NCBI GenBank assembly: GCA_023525975.1
Contig: CM042021.1
Span: 103,461,501-103,525,500 of the forward strand
Direction of reading: 5' to 3'
Source: Smallanthus sonchifolius
Taxonomy: Eukaryota; Streptophyta; Magnoliopsida; Asterales; Asteraceae
DNA: 64,000 bases
Part shown: positions 57,080 to 64,000 of the stretch, in pieces
How the letters are laid out: each line of letters opens with the position of its first letter
Position numbering within the stretch: position 1 is the stretch's first letter
The notes under the pieces: generated by a model
Seen by the model: the letters and a program-made list of their open reading frames with translations, nothing else
What the model was told of the DNA's origin: nothing
The model's database searches: none
Translations under genes and position numbers: made by a program

Positions 57080-57595
57080 ATTTGCTAAGGATTTATAAGT
57101 ATTATGAACGATAAAGTTGTGTCCAATCAACGGTTGTCACGTGACATTTTTTTTATTTTTCTTTTATTTTCAAGGTTTGTTTATATGTAAAAATTAACTG
57201 GACATAAATACCAACAAAGGAATGCACTTAGTCTAGTGGAAGCCGCGCTATGCTTCCACCCGAGAGACACAGGTTAGACCCCCCCCAATGCTAGTTCTTC
57301 AATTTTTTTTTTTCCTATTTATTATTTACTTTTAGGTTTCTTTTTTATTAATATTATTTTTACCGTTGCGGCTACATCTTCATTTAAAATTTATTAACGA
57401 TCATCCCAACACCCGCGCCCGGAGCGCGAAAGTGCGCGACAGTTTTTTTTTTCAACATTATGATATAAATTTATTTGAAAACGGAATTGTATTCAAAATC
57501 AAGTTTTTTTGTATCGTATCATATATCGAGTGCTGTTACCGTTGTGGTATACTGTGACGAACCGAATTTATTATAAGCGAATTACACGACCTGAC
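56330..57595. repeat. Direct pair of a ~160-bp repeat
   Basis: TGTTACCGTTGTGGTATACT at 57533 and CGTTACCGTTGTGGTACTGT at 56440 lie in two ~160-bp copies (56330-56490, 57425-57580), both beginning near GCGCGGCTG/GCGCGACAG and ending ACGAACCGAA(C/T)(C/T)TATTA. GCGC-rich hairpins CGCGGAGCGCGAG (56613) and CGCGCCCGGAGCGCG (57411) are close by, as in Helitron tails. Between the copies are a TTACATATACGTAACA palindrome group (56885-56985) and AT microsatellites. Confidence 0.6.
57225..57300 (+). mobile_element. SINE head (tRNA-like)
   Basis: TTAGTCTAGTGGAAGCCG (A-box-like) followed by ACACAGGTTAGACCCCC (B-box-like) about 45 bp later, then an AT-rich tail. No complete tRNA can fold. Confidence 0.45.
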
Positions 57596-58479
57596 ACCCG
57601 CCATGAAGCGCGGGTATTCAAGCAACATCTTTAAAGTTATACGTTATACGGATATCACCCCTTCTCTTTACCTACAAAGTTCTCAAAATTTTGGTCTACA
57701 TCCTATTTAAAAATAACCTAAACTCTCAACAATTATATTATAATATAAACCTATTTAAAAACACTAACGTCTTAGCTACAGTGAAAGCTCACTAACGTCT
57801 TAGCTACATTGAAAGTTTTTTATTGGCTTTTTTGAGCGGTTTGCCCACGTGGAGGCGATTGGCTGTTTTATTTCTTATTTTTTTTCTTTTCCCACTTTCT
57901 TTTATTGCTTTTATTTATTATTTGTAATCAAAAACCAATAACTTTGGTTTTTTTTTTTTCCTTCTTTTTTTTGTTTTTATTAGAACTTCAAAAAATTAAG
58001 AATTTACGGTTGTTACTTGGGCCTCATAGGATGCCATTTTCTTGCTCTTCAGAATCTAATATATTCTTACATTTTTTTATGTAACTTTTTTTTTTATTTT
58101 TTTTTCTTTGATAATTATTAGGTGCAATGTTTAAAACTTTAAAAAAGAATTTACGGTTGTTACTTGGGCCTCATGGGATGTCTTCTTCTTACTATTCATA
58201 ATCTAATATATTCTTACAATTTTTTTTATCTAACCTTTTTTGTATTTTTTATTTTTTTCTTTGGATAACTCTTTTTTAATTATTAGGCGCAATGTGAGAT
58301 ACATAATACATTTTATATATATGGTTCGATCTCCAAAATCAATCCGTTTCAAATTCGTACGTTACTTTTATGTACTTAAGTACGTTAGTGTCAACGCCAA
58401 AACATTTTTTTTCTTTTGTTTTTTACATTTTCTTTCAGGGTTAAACGAGTAGGCATAGCCTCATATGTTTTTTTATGTA
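57596..58479. other. Unassigned AT-rich DNA with a tandem duplication
   Basis: A ~120-bp direct duplication is visible: TTTACGGTTGTTACTTGGGC and CTCATAGGATG at 58003-58035, repeated at 58150-58180 (CTCATGGGATG). CTCACTAACGTCTTAGCTAC also recurs (57765, 57787). No gene. Confidence 0.6.
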
Positions 58480-58846
58480 TCTAACTACATTTTCTTATTA
58501 AATACACTTTCTATTTTTTAATAATAATATATTATTAAAGAAAATACTAATTATACTAATAAAACACATTAATTTTAAATGATCTCTTATTATATAAAAC
58601 TTTGAAATCTAATTATTTAACTTTTATTTTCAATTAAATAGTAAATGAAAGTCAAATTAAATTAAATAGTAATTAACGTATTTTTAAAACCCAATTATAT
58701 ATTAATTTTTACATATTTTGAATTTTGTTTTCAATCTTTAGTATATGTAAATCATTTTTACATTTGTAAAATATATACATAAGGATTGAAGAATTTTATG
58801 TATTGATATTTTTCACTCTGTGTGTATTACACGGGTTCTAAGCTAG
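58480..58846 (+). mobile_element. 5'-degenerate Helitron copy
   Basis: Ends with hairpin GTGTGTATTACACGGGTTC, AAG and CTAG at 58843-58846 followed by T. The interior (CTTATTAAATACACTTTCTA, AGTCAAATTAAATTAAATAG) matches the Helitron at 59256-59695 over most of its length. The TC 5' terminus is not recognisable. Confidence 0.7.
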
Positions 58847-58867
58847 TGTATATATATATATATATAT

Positions 58868-59248
58868 GGGAATGTTCCACTAAGAAATTCTAAGAAGTGG
58901 GTCAAACGAACCATCATTGAGCTCTAACCCGTCCCCAAAAAACCTAAACCCCCATCAACCTGCACCCCCAAAAACCTAAACCTCCATCCAACCCCACCCT
59001 GAAAAGCTAAAAACCACCACCCCCACCCTTCAAAAACTTAAACCCTAAAAGCTAAACCATAAGACTAAAAGCATAAAATTCAACGCTAAAATCTAAACCC
59101 TAAAAACTAAGATGGTAGAGTTCGACGAGACGCTTCCAACACCGCTGTATTGAGCTCAATCAGAGTTTGTTTGATATCGTTTCTTAAGGTTTTTGTCATT
59201 TATTAGGCTTATTAGCGAAATATCATTTCTTATTTGAAACTCCTCTCT
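58868..59248. mobile_element. MITE family A copy 2, opposite orientation
   Basis: Begins GGGAATGTTCCACTAAGAAA and AGAAGTGGGTCAAACGAACC; ends ATCAGAGTTTGTTTGATATC through TTTGAAACTCCTCTC. These are the two arms of the element at 2572-3160 in reverse complement. The core has AAAACCTAAACCCCC units. It sits in a TA microsatellite between two Helitrons. Confidence 0.75.
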
Positions 59249-59255
59249 ATATATA

Positions 59256-59695
59256 TCTATAGTATATAATAAATAAATGTTTTTTCATGACACGTGTCGC
59301 CTCCATATTTATTCTCATCATTTTTTTCCCGTCTCCCTCTCTTATTAAAAACACTTCTATCTTTTAATAATAATATATTTTTAAAGAAAATATACTAATT
59401 TAACTAATAAAACACATTTATTTTAAATTATCCCTTATTATAAGAAACTTTGAAGTCTAATTATGTATCTTTTATTTTCAATCAAATAGTAAATGAAAGT
59501 CAAATTAAATTAAATAGTAATTAACGTATTTTTGAAACTCAATTATATATTAATTTTTTATATATTTTGAATTTTGTTTTCTATCCTTAGTATATGTAAT
59601 ATATTTTTACACCTATAAAATATATACATAAAGATTTAAGAATTTTATGTACTGATATTTTTCACCCTGTGTGTATTATACGGGTTCTAAGCTAG
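59256..59695 (+). mobile_element. Non-autonomous Helitron, 440 bp
   Basis: Starts TCTATAGTATATAATAAATA after A and ends GTGTGTATTATACGGGTTCT, AAG, CTAG before T. Complete, non-coding member of the window's Helitron family. Confidence 0.82.
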
Positions 59696-59717
59696 TATAT
59701 ATATATATGTATATATA

Positions 59718-59830
59718 GGGGTAAGTTCACTAGAAAACTAATTTTTATGAGAAAACCAAAAAACTACTCATTAAAGATGCTGTATATTTGTAGTACACCA
59801 AAAAACCTAACCCTCACCCAAAAACTTAAG
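59718..59830 (+). mobile_element. MITE family B copy 3 (truncated)
   Basis: GGGGTAAGTTCACTAGAAAA and TGAGAAAACCAAAAAACTAC match the left arm of the element at 5431. After CCTAACCCTCACCCAAAAAC the sequence leaves the family; a GC-rich GGTGGTCTGGAGCGGCTGG stretch (59855-59935) follows with no right arm found. Confidence 0.65.
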
Positions 59831-59954
59831 CACGGCGAGAGGTGGATCAATATGATGGTGGTCTGGAGCGGCTGGTGGCGGAGGTCGGCATTTGACGGAG
59901 GATGTTGGAAGCCGGTGGTCTGGAGCATCTTTCTCTTTTCAATTTCTAGATGAA

Positions 59955-60875
59955 ATTTATTTATTACTTGGAGTTGATATAAGATACTTGATTAAACCAT
60001 TTTGTCCTTTCAAAAAAAGTTTCAGGCTTTAATGCTTTATTGGAAGTTTGTTGAGTAATTATAGTACATTGAATTAATGATTTTTTAGTATTTAAAATGA
60101 TTTTATATATTATTAAACTAAATATTTTTAATGAATATGCAAGGCACGTCTATAAAGAAATTAATATTTTTTAATATTCATATTTTAAATTATTTATAAT
60201 GTTATCCGGTTCTTCAATCCGGTTCAACCGGTCTAACAAGTGAACCGGTAATGTGACCGGTTCATTGTCCGGTCCATTTTTGAAAACATCGGTTACAACC
60301 TCTAATCAATTGTTTGAATTTATTTTAACAATTCGTTTTAATCCAATCATTGTAGTTTTAGTATGTTTCATTTTTTTATTTTTTTTCTAAATTGACTTTT
60401 CGGAAAAGAATATTCATAAAAATAATTTATTTAGGGGTTTATTTGTTGTGTGCAAGTTGCATGCTTATATAAAATTATTGTAGATTATTTTAATCGATCG
60501 TTTTCTTTTTAATTCATAGTACTTTGCATTTTATGATATTATAACAACAGCGACATCTAACGTTTGGATAATTCGTATTCAGTATTGGTGGACCCCACGC
60601 ACATTATTCAAACCCATCTGCCGCCTACGGTTTGATGATGGTCTAGCCGTCTAGGCCCACACCCCCCAATAAATTCCATGGTTCACCCTCATAAACTTAA
60701 GACAAACCCATTTCCCTCCTTGTACTATTATTAAGGTTTGTAATGATGACAAAACAAGGGCGTTAAAGATTTGTAATGTAAAAGTCAAATTATGAAAAAA
60801 TAACAAAAATATAAGGTTAATAAAAGTTAGGAAAAATCAAATAACAAAAAAAAAACAATTTAAAAACACAAGAAA
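59955..60875. other. Unassigned AT-rich DNA
   Basis: AACCGGTAATGTGACCGGTT and flanking CCGGTTC words at 60206-60275 suggest a worn hAT MITE. Otherwise nothing is supported. Confidence 0.45.
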
Positions 60876-60877
60876 AA

Positions 60878-60962
60878 CCCCACCCCCAAGGTTCGAACCT
60901 GGGTGGGTGGTAGGGATCAAGAGGTTGGGCGTGACCACCACTTCACCAGGCCAGGGCGGTTT
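60878..60962 (-). mobile_element. SINE head (tRNA-like) on the minus strand
   Basis: On the minus strand, CCTGGTGAAGTGGTGGTCAC (A-box-like) precedes CCAGGTTCGAACC (B box) by about 45 bp. The anticodon arm does not form convincingly, so a tRNA-derived SINE is preferred to a tRNA gene. Confidence 0.5.
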
Positions 60963-62735
60963 TGTGTTAAAGTTTTCATCCAAAAACTATTAATGCAAGA
61001 AAAAAGTGGGTAAACAAAAAAAAGCACCCAATAGATGATCGTCACGTGTCCATTTAGACCAATCAAAATGAACTACTGTTCACATATTGTTAAAATGTAT
61101 GTGTATATAATTAAGTGTTGCTTTGTTTTGATTAGGATGTGACACTCGTTTTAAATTCAATCATCTTTAATAGATGGACGGTTTAGATTAACCTTCATCT
61201 AGGGTTAATTTTTAAATTCTCTCCTATAAATATCAGAAACTACATCCAAAATATTCAATGTTAACATCCAAATTAAAAGTTCATAACAAGTGACAAGAAG
61301 ATGAATTGAAAACGAAGCTATATTATAAGTTGTGAAACAAGATGAAGTAAGAAACGAGATTAAACAAGGTAACAAAGTGAACTCCAAACTCGAATGTAGA
61401 ACATAATGATAACTTAAATTCGAATACAGAAGAAAGTAACACATGGACTTGCTATTTTGCAGGCTGTGAGTTTGTAACTCACTTGAAACTAAGAAAGAGA
61501 GACGGCAAGATGCACGTGTGGCGATTGTGCGACATCTATTTAAAAATTAGGGTTCATGACTTTATGGATGACGATTGTACAACAGATAGCGATGTGTTAG
61601 ATATTATATTCAAGCGTTCAATCGTTCAAAAGGAATAGGATTAGCCAGTTAGGGATTTAGTTAGTGATCTAGGGTCATTGGTTTTTTACTATTGGGTTGG
61701 GCATTAGTGGATTGAATATTGGAAGTTGGATGTTAGACCCAAATATTATAAACTAAGAGTTTTAGTCTTTAGAAACCTTTTATAGTTTATATATACATAT
61801 AATAAAAATAAAATGCATCACTTGAATTCGAATTTCGAATCGAAAATCATAAATTTGTATTCGATTTGAAATTTGATTACTGAATTGGAATAGAATTCGA
61901 ATTTTCAACAACCGAATACGAACTTGAAATTCGAATTCGAATCGAATTTCAAGTTTTTCGAGTCCGATTCGAATATTCAACACCCCTAGTTTCTTCATAC
62001 ATAATGATTTCAACTTCATTCGATATGAATCTTAGATTTAAGGAGCATAAACCTCTCATAACTTGGAGAGGTTAATCTAAGAAGCGGATACAAATTATTT
62101 TTGGTTCTTCACATTTTAAGTAGGCGTAGGAAAATTGATGGAAGATTTGTGCTCACAGTTGGATTGCTCTATTTTCTTATTAGATGGTTTTGCAGGTATA
62201 TTCATTTTGCATGGTGGAGGTTAAATTTACAAGAAGATATATTTGTCCGAAGTTGTTACTAATTTTTGTGGACGAAGGTGAGGACAATTGAAGGCACATA
62301 AGCAGCAAAACAACAAGAATAAAAACAGAACACTAACTCTGGGTTTTGACTTTTTATAAAAGAAAAAAAAAACTCATAAAAAATCAAGTGTATAAAACTA
62401 ACCAAAGACTTGATATAGATAGATTAAACCTAGCTTTACCTCTAAGCTAAATCAAAACAAATTACTTCTAAAAAACAATTCCTCTAAAATATTAACCTAA
62501 TATAAAATGAATAAATTCCAAACCAAAAAATAAATCACAGAATCAAATTTTAAGTAACTTTAGGCTACCAACTTTTCCTTCCTTGATTGCAATTCCAAAA
62601 TTAAGCCAACAATCTCCCCCTTAATTTGGAATCGGATTCACTTGATCAGGGGTCTTCAAATTCCCAGTAAACCCTTTAGTTCTTTGCTCATCTCCTCTAG
62701 CTTATCTTCATGCTTGTCCATACAATCTTAAATTT
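60963..62735. other. Intergenic DNA, no gene supported
   Basis: At 61820-61990 alternating TTCGAATTCGAA and GAATCGAAAATC words ending AACACCCCTAG suggest one end of a hAT-type MITE. The remaining sequence shows no recognised motif. Confidence 0.45.
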
Positions 62736-62804
62736 GAGAACCAACCATATGTTGAGACATTCGCTGAAATGACATGGAAAATTTTAAGACATTCGCTGAA
62801 ATGA

Positions 62805-63475
62805 CAAGCGCTGTCGGATCCTAGCGGTGGATCGTCAAGGAAACGATTATCGGCCGAGATGTTAGAAAGTCTGGCAACATCCGACGGAAGAACTTTCTAT
62901 GATCTAAACAATGACGCACCGGAAGACGTGGAAGAAATACCACACACGGTTGGAAAGAAAAAAAGGAAAACAACAAGCTTCCAACTCGGGTTCCGCTACC
63001 ACTTACAACGAGATCGGTAAACAAATAGTCGAGGAAATAAGACAATTCAATTTGTATCAAAAGGAGAAGATCGAAATGAAGAGAAAATAACAAGAGCAGA
63101 AAGACTACAAACTTTTAGCCCCCAACCTTTCAAACGTACACGAACCGGAACATGCTCTTTTGGAGAATGAAAAAGAAATATTGAAGGAAGAATATAATAT
63201 TAAGGATGATTAATTAAACGTTTAGTTTGTATTTTTTTATTTAATTTATGTATTTTGTTTTTTTATTTAATTTATGTATTTTGTCTAATTTAATTTATGG
63301 TTAATATTTAATTAAAATTATATAAATAAACATTTAATTTTCACACCACTCACTTTCACACGGGTATACCCATTACCATGTGAAAGTGATGTGAAAATCT
63401 AACATGGTGAGATGACGTCCACGTGACGTGCACTTTATTTTTACATGAGACTCACTCACATAGAGTATACCCCAT
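62805..63475 (+). pseudogene. Second Harbinger relic with MYB-like ORF C-terminus
   Basis: The plus strand encodes DLNNDAPEDVEEIPHTVGKK, then after a frameshift TYNEIGKQIVEEIRQFN and a stop, ending KEEYNIKDD at 63212. It parallels the C-terminal part of the protein in the element at 23705-25522 (APEDVEEIPRPIGKKKAK; DEIGEKMVEQMTRFN). Non-coding sequence follows with GGGTATACCCATTACCATGT (63361) and TAGAGTATACCCC (63459), the family's terminal motif. The 5' half, including the MYB-like domain, is missing. Dead. Confidence 0.7.
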
Positions 63476-63555
63476 ACTTTAGCCGTGCGAGCGGGGTGAT
63501 TAAGATGTTAAATAATTCATATAATATGACCCGTAATGTTTTGCACCTTCAACAA

Positions 63556-63556
<1 letters not shown>

Positions 63557-63631
<75 letters not shown>

Positions 63632-63632
63632 G
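63557..63632. repeat. AT microsatellite
   Basis: About 60 bases of uninterrupted AT followed by GTATATATATA. Frames of alternating Ile-Tyr are artefacts of it. Confidence 0.95.
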
Positions 63633-64000
63633 GGGCATGTTCTTTTGAGAACCAACCATATGTTGAGAACCGAAAGAACCGCACAAAACGTGTACATATC
63701 GCTTTAGTGAAAAAAGTAAAATTCAACAACAATGTTTTATTTATCTCTTCCCACTCTTAGTTTGAGTTTATCTCCTCTCTCCTGAATTTTTTTAAGAAAA
63801 GTATAAAAATATGCATATATGCATTCATTTGTGCATATAGTGTGAGTGCATATATGCATTTAAAAAAACGACCATAAATTCGAGGTCTTTTAAAACCAAA
63901 CATTAAACATATTGAAATGTACATGAATTCTAGTCAATTTATATTATAAATAGAGGAAGAGTTAATGCGGTTCTCACGGTTCTTAGCATAATGTTGGTTT
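63633..64000. mobile_element. MITE starting GGGGCATGTTCTTTTGAG, cut by the window edge
   Basis: The left end GGGGCATGTTCTTTTGAGAA and CCGAAAGAACCGC after a TA microsatellite parallel families A and B. Near the window end GCGGTTCTCACGGTTCTTAG is an inverted counterpart, so the right arm is probably just reached. GCATATATGCATT words lie inside. Confidence 0.5.

Noticed and set aside
60885..60955. tRNA gene suggested by GGTTCGAACC
   Set aside because: A and B boxes are present but no acceptor or anticodon arm pairs, so a SINE head is preferred.
63445..63760. Frames with long Ile-Tyr runs on both strands
   Set aside because: Direct translation of the AT microsatellite.

Overview
The window is nuclear DNA from a flowering plant, most likely a eudicot. 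It is AT-rich and packed with nested transposable elements (TEs), with few host genes. I see two intact spliced genes, two or three host pseudogenes, and remnants of nearly every plant TE class: Ty1/Copia, CACTA, hAT, PIF/Harbinger, Helitron, MULE-like, SINE and a non-LTR retroelement. Several repeat types resemble ones I recall from the daisy family (Asteraceae), but that is recall, not a computed assignment.

Layout. 0-6 kb: MITEs (a long-TIR foldback, a small CACTA MITE, elements with telomere-like AAACCCTAAA cores) and the end of a Copia LTR. 6-16.4 kb: two Copia gag relics; the second is split by an 8.35-kb CACTA transposon carrying decayed TNP2-like and TNPA-like genes on the minus strand and palindromic subterminal repeats. 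16.4-22.9 kb: a hAT MITE with target site duplication (TSD), a tiny 5'-truncated non-LTR copy with an 11-bp TSD, a poorly resolved repeat block, and a fragment of the TFIIA large-subunit gene next to a cluster of TTACATATGTAA palindromes. 22.97-25.54 kb: a hAT MITE interrupted by a same-family hAT and by a non-autonomous Harbinger element; this nest ends about 240 bp upstream of the TATA box of the next gene.

25.9-30.4 kb: an intact 10-exon asparagine synthetase gene (588 aa, plus strand) with two GC-AG introns and a Helitron in intron 3. 30.8-35.5 kb: a Harbinger MITE, SINE-like sequence, two head-to-head Helitrons, and a PHF5-like splicing-factor gene intact except for one TGA at codon 26. 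35.56-40.91 kb: a deleted Copia element with a higher-order tandem repeat in its 5' LTR. 40.9-44.1 kb: a CCCH zinc-finger pseudogene, a hAT MITE, a MULE-like long-TIR element and a BED-finger relic. 44.4-47.75 kb (minus): a frameshifted non-LTR retroelement with N-terminal zinc-finger-like motifs, a reverse transcriptase and a C-terminal segment resembling a restriction-like endonuclease. This is the most interesting item in the window.

49.9-53.1 kb: an intact 7-exon secretory cyclophilin gene (205 aa, plus strand) with two hAT MITEs in intron 1. 53.1-64 kb: no host gene; hAT MITE, SINE heads, Helitrons alternating with MITEs at TA microsatellites, and a second Harbinger relic. The two intact genes are independent housekeeping or metabolic genes (cytosolic asparagine synthesis; secretory-pathway peptidyl-prolyl isomerisation) and share no pathway. 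The remainder is a record of nested transposition.
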